DNA of 64,000 bases from Symbiodinium natans (Eukaryota > Sar > Dinophyceae > Suessiales > Symbiodiniaceae), in the NCBI GenBank assembly GCA_905221605.1, contig CAJNDS010002668.1, positions 737,501-801,500 of the forward strand. The letters run 5' to 3'. Positions 38,999 to 47,802 of the stretch are shown one piece after another (the first letter of the stretch is position 1; the number at the start of each line of letters is the position of its first letter). The translations under genes and the position numbers were made by a program. The notes under the pieces are model-generated. The model saw only the letters and a list, made by a program, of their open reading frames with translations. It was not told the DNA's origin and did not search any database.

Positions 38999-40871
38999 AT
39001 GCCGTGCTGCTCTCGCAATATGATGGGCCTGCTTTGCAGCAGCTGTTGTGGGCTCATGTGGTTGGGAGGTGGCATTGCAACCCTTGCCGTGCTCTACGGC
39101 TCTCGTGCCCCACCAAGGCAGATGTGCTATGGTCAGTTTGACCCAGTGATCTTCCTACACCGGGGTAACTTGACTCATGGGCAAGAAAACACACTCAAAA
39201 GTGTCGTTGCGGGAGCCGCCGCCTTGGGTGCAAATCCTGAGATCGACGTCATGAGTACCTGGGTTGCAGCTGAGAAGCGTAAACTAAGATAGCATCACAA
39301 GAAAGCCCTACGATTTGCTGCGCACGTACAATATATATATATATACACACACACCTCTTGTTGTGAGTCTCTTAAAAATAGCCAACCCCAGGTACTTCTG
39401 ACAAGGTTGCCATCATTCACCACGACGACAGCTTCGTACGCATGACCGGAGTGGACAAGAAGGTTGACGCCACGCCTTGGTCAGAAGTACAAGGCCTGAC
39501 AGTCCTTGCGGAAGTGGATGGCTACGACTATGGCACCTATATCCCCCTTGGGAATTATTTTTGTTTATATAAAACCCAAGAGGATATTGAAATCATTGTT
39601 TTTTATTAAGGTTCTAAGGGGAGTATAGGCACCACGTCGCGCGTGCCCAGCCTTGACGAGACTGTGACCGATGCGTGCGCCAGCAACCCGACAGTTGTTA
39701 TCGACTTCGATGTGAAGGACGATGCATCTGCGGAAAGTTCGGTGGCTGCCTGGGAAAGCTCCTCTTGCACAGCAACTTGGTAGTAGAGTGGGTAGCCTTT
39801 GACCTTTTTGGGGTAGTAGATTCCTTGTAGAATCCCAAAGGTTAACCTTTAGTTCCCCTAGGATATTGGACAACCAAGGCAAAGTCTTCATCGATTTTTG
39901 CCACAGGCTTGCCCACAACGGGACGGCTCATGGTGAACAAGTTGGAGGAAGCAGGCATGACCAACCATGTCTCAGTGTACTTGCACCCAGGCAGTTACGG
40001 ACCCCTGGGACTGTACTTCTTTTTGAAGACACTTCGGAGCTGACTGAGTACACTTCACACTTTTTGGGATAGTGTAGCTCCCTATAGAACCGAAAGTGTC
40101 CACTTGTTTTGGGGGCAGAAAAACTGAGCAACTAAGGACGGGCATCTTTCATGCAGCCGCGGGTGCGTCCATCATCAGCCTCCACAAGACTGTGTGGGAC
40201 GTGGAGATGGATCTCATCACGGCCTATGAAGAGATGGGGTACTGCACTGCCATTTATGGAATCCGACCAGAAGAGATGTCGCTTTATCCCAGTGCCTCAG
40301 TAGAAGACTTCGGTAGCCTTCTAACCTTTTTGGTGGTATTCTAAGCCCTGTATAATCCCAAAGGCTAGCCTTTTTTTGTGTTTCCCTGGGAACCCTAAAC
40401 CCTAAACCCTAAACCCGAAACCCGAAACCCGAAACCCGAAACCCGAAACGATACTGGCCCCTAAACCCGAAACCCTAAACCCAAGGTGCTTCCTTCTACA
40501 TCATCGATGAGGGACCATACTTCCCTGACACTCCCAACGGCCAGTACCTTGGTCATAGTTGGGTAACTTTTTTCATTTTTAAGGGTACTTAAAAACCCAA
40601 TAAGGAATATGTAACATTTTACATTTTTAAGGGTACTTAAAAACCCAATTAGGAATATAATCTTAGATTCTTAGTACGACCCCAACCATGAGCTAGGTAT
40701 GGCGGGGATGGGGGAACCGAAATCGTTACCTACGATGGGGACCAATCCGGCTTCAACGGTTTACTTGCCCTTGGCATCATTTGCTTCCCGATGCTGTTTT
40801 TGAGTTGGGCTTGTTGTTGCTGTTTTTGCTGCCGTCTCAAGAAGAGCAGGGCTGTGCCGTCTCAAGAGTAG
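38999..40871 (+). CDS. Glycerophosphodiester phosphodiesterase-like membrane protein, seven exons
   Basis: Proposed exons: 38999-39254, 39392-39532, 39629-39771, 39879-40027, 40137-40312, 40486-40551 and 40693-40871, giving 369 aa in frame. GDPD-family hydrolases cleave glycerophosphodiesters to glycerol-3-phosphate and an alcohol. Seen: an N-terminal hydrophobic segment (about 11-33), HRGN at 54-57, QENT at 62-65, EID at 81-83 and HHDD at 95-98, the usual HRG/EN/E-x-D/HD order of the catalytic domain; IFATGLP and LHPGSYGP later; and a C-terminal hydrophobic, cysteine-rich segment (about 334-357). The EID and HHDD motifs are joined only by splicing intron 1, which supports the model. The ATG at 38999 is chosen because the open frame upstream to 38879 has no ATG. 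The exon 6-7 junction is least certain: a different AG (40696) would give another frame and a short tail. A 25-bp duplication sits at the C-terminus. Confidence 0.72.
39255..39391 (+). mobile_element. Intron 1, inverted-repeat ends (GT-AG)
   Basis: 137 bp, GTACCTGGGTT at the left and AACCCCAG|GTAC at the right. TACCTGGGTT and AACCCCAGGTA are inverted with one extra base, the mark of an introner. (TA)n-(CA)n lies at 39330-39353. Joins ...EIDVM-S to TSDKVAIIHHDD. No second copy seen in this window. Confidence 0.65.
39533..39628 (+). mobile_element. Intron 2, TATAYYCCCC-family introner (GC-AG)
   Basis: The 90-bp element (39538-39627) begins TATATCCCCCTTGGGAATTA and ends AAGGGGAGTATA (inverted ends). 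It is flanked by a perfect 6-bp duplication, GGCACC (39532-39537, 39628-39633). The GC donor lies inside the left GGCACC. The AG acceptor is the last A of the element plus the first G of the right duplication, so splicing restores the original coding sequence exactly. A second copy is at 43408-43504. Confidence 0.85.
39772..39878 (+). mobile_element. Intron 3, family B introner (GC-AG)
   Basis: Element CTTGGTAGTAGAGTGGGTAG to ATTGGACAACCAAG (39776-39878), flanked by GCAA (39772-39775, 39879-39882). The GC of the left GCAA is the donor; the AAG end of the element gives the acceptor. Excision leaves ...SCT-AKSSSIF in frame. Intergenic copies at 10916 and 35261. Confidence 0.85.
40028..40136 (+). 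mobile_element. Intron 4, family C introner (GA-AG)
   Basis: The element aligns from CTTCGGAGCTGACTGAG to GAGCAACTAAG with C2 at 47699-47802. GACA before and GACG after form a 3-of-4 duplication. With GA as donor, excision gives LKTGIFHAAAG in frame. A donor at 40037 (also GA) is an in-frame alternative that adds three residues. Confidence 0.7.
40313..40485 (+). mobile_element. Intron 5, family B introner invaded by two telomere-like tracts
   Basis: GGTAGCCTTCTAACCTTTTT, TAATCCCAAAGGCTAGCCTT and TTTCCCTGGGA are family B. The family's GATACTGG and CCAAG follow, but separated by CCCTAAA/CCCGAAA tracts at about 40389-40448 and 40459-40481. GT donor at 40313, AG at 40484-40485. Joins ...EDF-GASFYIIDEGPY in frame. 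Confidence 0.75.
40552..40692 (+). mobile_element. Intron 6, family J introner
   Basis: TCATAGTTGGGTAAC at the left, inverted as GTACGACCCCAACCATGA at the right. Inside are two copies of TTTTTAAGGGTACTTAAAAA, then CCCAAT-AGGAATAT. CTTGG before and CTAGG after look like a target duplication with one mismatch. GT donor at 40552; acceptor AG at 40691-40692 keeps the hydrophobic C-terminal frame, whereas AG at 40695-40696 would not. Diverged copy at 12427-12563. Confidence 0.6.
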
Positions 40872-40881
40872 CAAGGCTGTG
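40832..40881 (+). repeat. 25-bp tandem duplication in the last exon
   Basis: 40832-40856 is repeated at 40857-40881 with 22 of 25 identical, and part of a third unit follows. Because 25 is not a multiple of 3, the second unit changes the frame and brings the TAG at 40869-40871 into phase. Without one unit, the frame would run on to the TAG ending at 41067 through a second hydrophobic segment. Confidence 0.75.
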
Positions 40882-41075
40882 CCAAAGGCTGTGCCATCAC
40901 ATGATGTGCTCGGGATCATCCGGGCGTGTTTTCAAATCATCCTTGTTGGTACTCTCTCACTTGTTCCGAGTGCCGGCGTAGCTGGCGCAGTTGCTGTCCG
41001 ACAAGTGGACAGCGCTGTTGGTCTCGGCATCACGACACCTGCAGAACTACGAAACAAATGCGGATAGAGAAAGGG
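40872..41075 (+). other. 3' flank of the phosphodiesterase-like gene
   Basis: An open frame (GIIRACFQIILVGTLSLVP...) runs to a TAG ending at 41067 in the frame one base off the assigned one. Probably former C-terminal coding sequence put out of phase by the 25-bp duplication. Confidence 0.45.
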
Positions 41076-41248
41076 GTACAAGGAGGGGCCCCCCCTAGTT
41101 ACGAGTAGAGGTATGGGATGCTAAATTGGGTTAGAAGGATCCTAACTTAGGTTTTAAGTCCCTTAACTATAGTTAGTATAATCTAACTAAATTAATTAAG
41201 AATAATCATTTTGACTAACTTACTTAGTTAAGGGTCCCCTCCTTGTAG
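41076..41248. mobile_element. Family A element (A9) with ~45-bp internal insertion
   Basis: GTACAAGGAGGGGCCCCCCC to TTAAGGGTCCCCTCCTTGTAG. After TATAGTTAGTATAATC an extra AT-rich stretch (41188-41225) is present that other A copies lack. Confidence 0.8.
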
Positions 41249-41466
41249 GCTGTCTCAGGGTCCCATGATCGGTTTAGGGTTTAGGGTTTAGGGTTTGTGG
41301 GGGGATAGCTCAAGGAAGGTAACATTGCAGAATGCAGTCGGCGAGCAGTCGGCTTGAACGAAGGGCTGGCATACAGGGGCAGTGCTGGATGACCTGAGCA
41401 TCTTAGCCTTGAATTTCGCCAGAAAATCTGGACCTGTGTGCGCATCACCTTGTTTGTGGAAGTTTC
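41249..41466. other. Short spacer
   Basis: Three-unit TTTAGGG at 41274-41295; otherwise unique. Confidence 0.4.
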
Positions 41467-41554
41467 CAGGATGGGCTATTGGGCCCTATACTCCCCACAA
41501 TCAACCCTATAAAGGACATTTTTGGGGGGTTATAGGGTATAATAGCCCGTCCTG
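41467..41554. mobile_element. Family L inverted-repeat element (L1)
   Basis: CAGGATGGGCTATTGGGCCC and GGTATAATAGCCCGTCCTG are inverted ends; interior CAACCCTATAAAGGACATTT matches L2 at 7563-7633. 88 bp. Confidence 0.75.
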
Positions 41555-41664
41555 ATTCTCTCGCGGAACATCTCGAAGCTGCGCGCTGCACGCCTCACGC
41601 GCCTGCGGCGGACGCGGGATTGAGCCGATGTGCACAGCAGGGGGGCTGCGGAGTTCCTGGCTGC

Positions 41665-41795
41665 CCTAAACCCTAAACCCTAAACCCTAAACCCTAAACC
41701 CTAAACCCTAAACCCTAAACCCTAAACCCTAACCACCCGCGAAACCCTAAACCCTAAACCCTAAACCCTAAACCCTAAACCCTAAACCCTAAACC
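41665..41795 (-). repeat. CCCTAAA tract in two blocks
   Basis: Nine and seven to eight units separated by about 20 bp (CCACCCGCGAAACC). Confidence 0.95.
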
Positions 41796-41891
41796 GTGAC
41801 GCAGGTGGGCGATGCATCGTGTGGATCACTTGTCGGCAGCATGCAGCTGAGACTCAGGCTCCCGGCCAGTCAAGGTAAGTTGAATTTTACC

Positions 41892-42095
41892 CGGGGGGGG
41901 GGGGGGGGGGGTTAGGGTTTAGGGTTTAGGGTTTAGGGTTTAGGGTTTAGGGTTTAGGGTTTAGGGTTTAGGGTTTGCAAAATAGGGGACCTCCAAAATA
42001 GATCCCCCTTGAATGCAGGATTTCCTTGTAATAAGGACCCCAAACCCTAAGCCCTAAGCCCTAAACCCTAAACCCTAAACCCTAAACCCTAGTTT
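41892..42095. repeat. G19 run, TTTAGGG tract, then CCCTAAA tract
   Basis: Poly-G at 41892-41910, TTTAGGG at 41912-41976, and opposite-orientation CCCTAAA at 42040-42092: an inverted pair about 65 bp apart. Confidence 0.9.
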
Positions 42096-42785
42096 CAGGA
42101 ACCCCCAGATCGTGAGAGTTTCGTCCGGCTTGTGTGCCAGTGCAACCTGACTAAGTCAAGCCAGGCTCAAGCGCATCTCTACAAATGCTAGAAGCCCAGG
42201 GTTTCGGGTTTAGGGTTTGGGGTTTAGGGTTTAGGGTTTACGGCCGAGCCCGAACAATGAGAATGCTGATGGGGGCTTACACGTACCGGCTTGCTTAAAG
42301 TTTGGGGTTTCGGTCGTGGAGTTTTCTCGCCCCTCTTTTGACACTGCCGCAGTCCCACAGCCACAGCCTCAAGTCCAAACGCAATGAAACCCTCAACAGG
42401 TTCATGGTCCATCTACCTCACACGTCATAGGAAGGGATAATCGTATAGGTAATAGAATCCCAGAGTGTCGGGTTTAGAGGGTTTAGGGAGCTAAGAGTGA
42501 GGAGAGAGCCCGGGCTCAAAAGGGTTAAGGGCTTAGGGTTTAGGGTTTAGGGTTTAGGGTCGTCAAGGCAAGCTTCTTTGCTGAGGGCGTGGTCCAGTCG
42601 TTGCCGCGAGGCTCAGAACAATCTTTGAGTTGGGGCTTTAGGAGGTAAGGGTTTAGGGTTTTGGGGTTTAGGGTAATCCAAATTTCAAACCCCAAACCCC
42701 AAGCCCTAAACCCTAAACCCTGAAGTTTAGAGGTCCGGTGATTCCTGCCACGCAGTGCAAGGAGAGACTTTTGGGCACAAGCAGT
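42096..42785. other. Gene-less spacer
   Basis: Short TTTAGGG tracts at 42205-42242 and 42533-42560 and mixed units to 42720. Short antisense frames are telomere-repeat readings. Confidence 0.5.
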
Positions 42786-42905
42786 TGTTGAACTTTTAAC
42801 CATTTAGGTTTCCTTATGTATTCGGAATCACGAGTTGAACTTTTAACTTCTTAGGTTTCCTTGTGTATTAGGAATTATGAAGTCTAGGCTTTTTTTATTC
42901 CTAGG
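42786..42905 (+). mobile_element. Family R element (R1), internally duplicated
   Basis: GTTGAACTTTTAAC, then TTAGGTTTCCTTRTGTATT, then GGAAT occurs twice about 48 bp apart. It ends ATTCCTAGGTTTCTGGGGGA, as in R2 (30372-30478). Confidence 0.6.
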
Positions 42906-43407
42906 TTTCTGGGGGAAGCAAGAGAAGAAAAACTTCCCAAGCCCTAAACCCAAGTCGTGGTGCACGGGATCACGAAACCTGAGCCCAGTTCCAAGAATCT
43001 CAGAAATCTAGTAGTCGGGATACTAGAACGCTTATGGACTCAATAGGGAGCCCTAAACCCTAAACCCTAAACCCTAAACCCTAAACCCTAATCCCGGGAA
43101 GTATAAGGTATTCTCAAGCTCCCTTCTGTCTTGGGTCCTACGAACCCCAACAACCCAACGTCAAGCACCGGGCAAAGGGCTCCAGACTCGAACCTGTCTA
43201 GGGGTTTAGGGTTTTAGGGCTTTAGGTTTTAGGGTTCAGGGTTTAGGGTTTAGGATTTAGGGTTTTGGGTTTTGGGTTTTAGGGTTTAGGGTTTAGGAGT
43301 TTTTAGGGTTTAAGGTTTAGGGCTTTGGGCCTTCTGAGAAGTTGCATGTGTGCCGGCAGCCTCAAAGTTCGTTGCTCAAGAAGGATGCCCAAAGCACGCC
43401 CTTCATC
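42906..43407. other. Gene-less spacer with telomere-like tracts
   Basis: CCCTAAA at 43051-43090; degenerate TTTAGGG at 43200-43325. No gene. Confidence 0.5.
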
Positions 43408-43504
43408 TATATCCCCCTGGGGAATTATTTTTTGTTTGTATAAAACCCAAGAGGATATAAAAAAAAAAAAACATTGTTTTTATTGAGGTTCTAAGGGGAG
43501 TATA
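43408..43504 (+). mobile_element. TATAYYCCCC-family introner-type element, second copy
   Basis: TATATCCCCCTGGGGAATTA, GTATAAAACCCAAGAGGATA and TTGAGGTTCTAAGGGGAGTA, then TA match intron 2 of the phosphodiesterase-like gene along the whole length, apart from an expanded A-run (43461-43473). Flanks show TCAT on both sides but not an exact junction duplication. Confidence 0.85.
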
Positions 43505-44304
43505 GTCATGCACAGAGGCCGATTTCTTGTGTCCTTACATAGTTGGGGGGTTCTGAAACCTAACTAACAGGTCCTTGAAAGCACAGGGTTATGTTTTTGG
43601 CTACCTTCGGGAACCGCCCCCCCCCCCCCCCCCCCCCCCCAACAAAAGACAAAAACAGCTAAACAAACAAACAAACAAACAAAAGTCCAACCCTGAACCA
43701 CCCTAACCGTATACTAGACCCTTCAGAGCCTTCGGGAGACGAAGGTTGTCACAGCCGCTGCCCGTTGGCGTCATCGTTGCCTTGGTCCCGAATATGAATC
43801 CGGATGGAAGCGCGCGAGGCCTGGTTTAGGGTTGAGGGCTGAGGGATGAGGGTTGAGGGTTAGCCTGCCGCAAAAGGGTGTAGGGTTTAGGGACATGCAC
43901 GAGACTTGCGGGGCCGAAACGCGCAGTAAAGCGTGGGGATCACATGGCCCTGTGCTGCTCACTGATCAAGACTCGACCCCTTTAACCGGGGTTTAGGCTT
44001 GAGGATCTACGGGTTTCGGGGCTACGCAAAAGGGCAGGGCTTTCGGGTTTAGGGTCTCAAGGTTTGCGGCTCAAGGGCTTCTAGGGCTTGGGGCTTCCAA
44101 CTCTAGAACACCCAGAGACTCCAAAACCCCTTAATTAAGCATTATACCTTAAATCAAGACAGGGTTCCCATAGAAATTGGAGGGATGTTCCTGAATTATT
44201 TGGTAGTTTTGGAGTATCTGGGCAAGGTACCCCCCCAAAAAATGGGGATTTGGGGAAGAAGCCTCCCGGTAGCCTAGGCAAGTGGACCATGAACATCGCG
44301 AAGG
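43505..44304. other. Gene-less spacer
   Basis: C24 run at 43617-43640 followed by (AAAC)n to 43682. TTGAGGG/TTTAGGG words at 43822-43890. No gene recognised. Confidence 0.45.
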
Positions 44305-44445
44305 GTTTAGGGTTTATAGGGTTTATGGGCTTTTTATAGGGTTTATAGGGTTTATAGGGTTTGTAGGGTTTAGAGGGTTTATTGGGTTTGTAGGGTTTAT
44401 AGGGTTTATAGAGTTTATAGGGTTTACAGTTTTATCGGGTTTAGG
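44305..44445 (+). repeat. TTTATAGGG 9-mer array
   Basis: About 13 units of TTTATAGGG, with TTTGTAGGG and TTTAGAGGG variants: a telomere-like repeat with a two-base insertion, amplified as a 9-mer. Confidence 0.9.
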
Positions 44446-44580
44446 GTTGAGGACAGATTAGGTTCTGCAGAACATGCTGCCCCATCTCATGTGGCGTTCA
44501 GGCTTTCTTGCACTGAGATTCCAGGCTCGTTGCTGTGGTCTGCCCCCTCTTCGCTCTTCGCTGCACAATGACTCAATGCT
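44446..44580. other. Short spacer
   Basis: Unique sequence; nothing recognised. Confidence 0.3.
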
Positions 44581-44668
44581 TTTAGTAGTAGCGTGGGCAA
44601 CCTTTAGCCTTTTAGGGTTTAGGGTTTAGGGGGTATGATATTCCCTATAGAATCCCAAAGCTTAGCCT
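44581..44668 (+). mobile_element. Family B element (B4) with telomere-like insertion
   Basis: TTTAGTAGTAGCGTGGGCAA and ATTCCCTATAGAATCCCAAA are family B. Between them the expected TTTTTGGGGTAG is replaced by TTTTAGGGTTTAGGG, then TTTAGGGGGTAT, i.e. two to three TTTAGGG units gained. The right end is missing. Confidence 0.7.
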
Positions 44669-44823
44669 CACATCTGCTTTGGGTCTGGCCCTACAAGACG
44701 GGACTCCGGCCCCTGCGCAGGTCACACGCGCGAGAATGCACAGGGGGTGGACCTCAATCGAGAGTGGCGGCCCAAAGCAAGCTACTCGCAGAATCCTGGG
44801 CCGCGATATTGTGGTTTCGTGTT

Positions 44824-44902
44824 AGGGTTTAGGGTTTAGGGTTTAGGGTTTAGGGTTTAGGGTTTAGGGTTTAGGGTTTAGGGGCTTAGGGCTTAGGGTT
44901 TA
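44824..44902 (+). repeat. TTTAGGG tract
   Basis: About ten units ending in CTTAGGG variants. Confidence 0.95.
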
Positions 44903-45014
44903 CAACTTCCTGCGGTTGTCGTCACTCTTGCGGGGGCTGTTTTGCTGGTTGTGTGCCACCTGCCTCGAAAGGAACACCAAACCCCCAAAATAATAAACCC
45001 TTCAGGGATTCTAT

Positions 45015-45440
45015 AAGAACCAGTACCCTGAACCCTAAACCTTGAGCCCTAAACCTTGAGCCCTAAACCCGAAACCCTAAACCCTCAACCCTAAACCCTA
45101 AACCCTAAACCCTAAACCCTAAACCCTAAACCCTAAACCCTAAACCCTAAACCCTAAACCCTAAACCTTAAACCCTAAACCCTAAACCCTAAACCCTAAA
45201 CCCTAAACCCAAGCCCCCCCAGTGTGCGCCCTTCCAGGAACGGGCGAAGTCCAGAGGTCAGTGCTGTGCAGGCCCTGATGCTGCAGACAGGCCCACCATG
45301 GTTCTGGCACTTAGGGATCCCTAAACCCTAAACCCCAAACCCTAAACCCTAAACCCTAAACCCTAAACCCTAAACCTTAAACCCTAAACCCTAAACCCTA
45401 AACCCTAAACCCTAAACCCTGTAAAACCTAAACCCTAAGT
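45015..45440 (-). repeat. Two long CCCTAAA tracts
   Basis: 45015-45210 (about 26 units, degenerate at the left) and 45320-45440 (about 16 units), separated by about 110 bp of unique DNA. Confidence 0.95.
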
Positions 45441-45850
45441 AGGAGGCCTTAGGCTTCAAACAAGTGTGTGGGCTTTCGGGGCACGCACCTCCTGGATGTA
45501 CGCCAGACCCCAAATCCTTACAACCAAAAGCATCCTTAATACCCAATAAAGGCTAGGGTTTAGGGTTTAGGGTTTGAGGTTTTGGGTCTTGGGTTTGAAT
45601 TTAGGGTTTAGGGTCTAGGTGTAGGGCTAGGATGTAGGATTGAGGGTTGGAGGCTGCAGGTTCAAAAGCGGGATTTGAGCCAGGTTTTGGCCGTTCTCTG
45701 TCTCAACAAAGGGAGCGTCGCGAGCGCTTTCGTGAGGATTAACCAGAGACTCCAATATGTCCCTTAATGAGGGAACCCTAAACCCTATACCCTCTAAACC
45801 CTAAACCCTCTAAACCCTCTAAACCCTCTAAACCCTAAACCCTAAACCGA
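45441..45850. other. Spacer with TTTAGGG words and CCCTCTAAA array
   Basis: TTTAGGG words at 45552-45640; CCCTCTAAA/CCCTAAA 7-9-mers at 45775-45848. Confidence 0.6.
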
Positions 45851-46140
45851 GTGGTAGGGAGTTTCAGAGGAATGACCGTGTATTCCTTCATGAGGGGATA
45901 TTGGAAGTGTATGGTGTGTCAGCCAAAAAAAGAGCTGGTCAGGTTGTGCAAGCAGCTGCTTTTTCTGGCATTCCCCACCCAGCCCAGATGGGGAAAGAAA
46001 GGGGATATTGGAGTCTCAGGGGAGGAGCTGCTTCAGTTCTTGAAGGTTCGTGGGTGGCTAAAAGGTTCCCCAAACGAGGGTAGAACCAGGTATAGCGATA
46101 CTTCCCCTACTAGTAGCCCTACTTCTAGCTACACATGAAC
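45851..46140 (+). other. Coding-like segment, unassigned
   Basis: Two overlapping + strand frames are open. The one from 45901 (VYGVSAKKRAGQVVQAAAFS...) has the more protein-like composition; the other starts at 45851. No domain recognised and no splice signals fixed. Confidence 0.22.
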
Positions 46141-46414
46141 CTCCAAGTACAAGGGTCAACAATACCATCGGTCCCAAAAGTCACTACATGGTAGCTGGTT
46201 TATCATGCCACAGTATACCCCTATTGTTCCCGGTGTGCAGGAACTGCGAGGGAAGGCGTTCCACTCTAAAATCATGCAAAAGGCTTGAAGGGTTTAAGGG
46301 ACGTGGAAGCCTGCGGGGACGTAGCAGGCAGGCACAAGGTAGATTCTTACGCCCTAAGAAGAACACAAACTGAGGACATCCTACTTAATTCTAGAAAGAT
46401 CAATACTTAGTTTG

Positions 46415-46419
46415 TAAAC

Positions 46420-46450
<31 letters not shown>

Positions 46451-46452
46451 CA
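46415..46452 (+). repeat. (TA)n microsatellite
   Basis: TA run interrupted by TG. Confidence 0.9.
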
Positions 46453-46586
46453 GCCCCATACTGAATGCCTGTACTTACCAAGACCCCCTTCCAAGTCCAG
46501 GGGATAGGTCCTTAGCCGTTCTGCGCGAGGTGTGGATCTACACCTGGATGTTCATGGCGACGAGGCGCCAGCACCACATGCTCTGT

Positions 46587-46702
46587 ACTTAGAAGCTCTT
46601 TTGACTTAGAAAGTCTACTTAGTATCCCCTAGAATTCCTTTTACAAACCCCAGAACCTACCTTACTAACCCTGCTATGTCAAAAGGGCTTCCAAGTAAGG
46701 AC
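46587..46702. mobile_element. Family N fold-back element
   Basis: GTACTTAGAAGCTCTTTTGA is inverted at the right as GTCAAAAGGGCTTCCAAGTA. The centre is CCCTAGAATTCCTTTTACAA. 116 bp, one copy in this window. Confidence 0.7.
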
Positions 46703-46962
46703 GCAATGAACCCCAAAGGCTTTCCAGTCCATTGCAAATCAGAGGGATAAGAGAACCTCAACCCTCAACCCTAGACCCTAAACCTTTAAACCCTAAACAA
46801 GTAGACCACAGGGTGCAGTTGTCCACAAGCCCACGAACTGGGCGGGCTTTTGCTCACCTACAGCCGTAGCTCTAAACCCTATTGGGACCTGTGCTGCGTA
46901 CCCCCAAACAGCTGCGGACCATGAGGGCCTTCCTTGCGTGTTTGTGCCGCGAGGGGGTAGCC
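46703..46962. other. Short spacer
   Basis: Degenerate CCCTAAA at 46760-46798; unique otherwise. Confidence 0.4.
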
Positions 46963-47122
46963 CTACTTGGAGGTTCATGGTACTCAGTAACCCAAGTATA
47001 ACTGTACTTACAACCCAATTGAGTCAATTCAATGACAACCCTATTGGGGCACTTAAGGGGCTTATAAGTGGGTTACAACTACATGTATAATCGTGTTATA
47101 AGTAGCCCGAACCTCCAAGTAA
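46963..47122. mobile_element. Family M inverted-repeat element (M1), complete
   Basis: CTACTTGGAGGTTCATGG at the left and CCCGAACCTCCAAGTAA at the right. The interior has several inverted TTATAAGT/ACTTATAA-type words. Partial copies at 33230-33315 and 35654. Confidence 0.75.
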
Positions 47123-47353
47123 CCCTAAATCCTAAACCCTAAACCGTAAACCCTAAACCCTAAACCCTAAACCCTACAACCCACAACCCTACCCTAAACC
47201 CTAAACCCCCAGGCTGCGGAGAGCGCCTTCAGCTACCCAGGGCTGCCACGCTGTCGCGCTTCCCCACAGGTGTGTCTTGGTAGGGTTTAGGGTTTAGGGT
47301 TTAGGGTTTAGGGTTTAGGGTTTAGGGTTTAGGGTTTAGGGTTTAGGGTTTAG
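47123..47353. repeat. CCCTAAA tract, spacer, TTTAGGG tract
   Basis: CCCTAAA at 47130-47205 and opposite-orientation TTTAGGG at 47284-47353. Confidence 0.95.
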
Positions 47354-47362
47354 GGGCCCAGA

Positions 47363-47496
47363 GGTACGAGGAGTGGCCCCTAGACTATGCTAAGTATAGT
47401 TAAGGGACTTTTAAGCTAAGTTAGGATCCTTATAACCCAATTTAGGATCCTTATAACTCTACTTATAACTGGGGGGGGGGGGGGGGCTCCTTGTAC
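47363..47496. mobile_element. Family A element (A10) with G16
   Basis: GTACGAGGAGTGGCCCCTAG to ACTTATAACT, then a G-run of 16, then CTCCTTGTAC. Two GGATCCTTATAAC modules inside. Confidence 0.75.
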
Positions 47497-47569
47497 CCTG
47501 AACACTTTTTGCTTACTGTTGGTTAGTAGGAATGAGGGAGGTACCCCATATACTCCCTTCAAGGGTTTA

Positions 47570-47690
47570 TATATGTATATAAATATATATATATATAAAT
47601 ATATAAATATATAAATATATAGATGTATAGATGTATAGATGTATAAATGTATAAATGTATAAATGTATAAATGTATAAATGTATAAGTAT
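47570..47690 (+). repeat. TATAAATG/TATAGATG octamer array
   Basis: (TA)n grading into ATATAAAT, then TATAGATG and TATAAATG units. The tyrosine/isoleucine-rich frames here are repeat artefacts. Confidence 0.9.
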
Positions 47691-47698
47691 AGGGGGGA

Positions 47699-47802
47699 CT
47701 TAGTAGCTGAGCGAGCACACTTTACACTCGTTGGGATGCTAGAATCCCCTATAGAACTGAAAGTGTACACTGGTTCTGGGGCTTATGAACTCAGCAACTA
47801 AG
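47699..47802 (+). mobile_element. Family C introner-type element (C2), intergenic
   Basis: CTTAGTAGCTGAGCGAGCAC to TGAACTCAGCAACTAAG, flanked by GGGA on both sides (47695-47698, 47803-47806). It is the intergenic counterpart of intron 4 (40028-40136), sharing TTGGGAT, CCCTATAGAAC-GAAAGTGT and GTTCTGGGG landmarks. Confidence 0.85.

Noticed and set aside
39866-40072. ORF starting at 39866 as a separate protein
   Set aside because: It lies across the intron 3-exon 4 border in a frame different from the conserved one (GLPTTGRLMVNKLEEAG).
40879-41067. Separate small membrane protein downstream of the phosphodiesterase-like gene
   Set aside because: It has no ATG at the start, and the 25-bp duplication explains it better as displaced C-terminal sequence.
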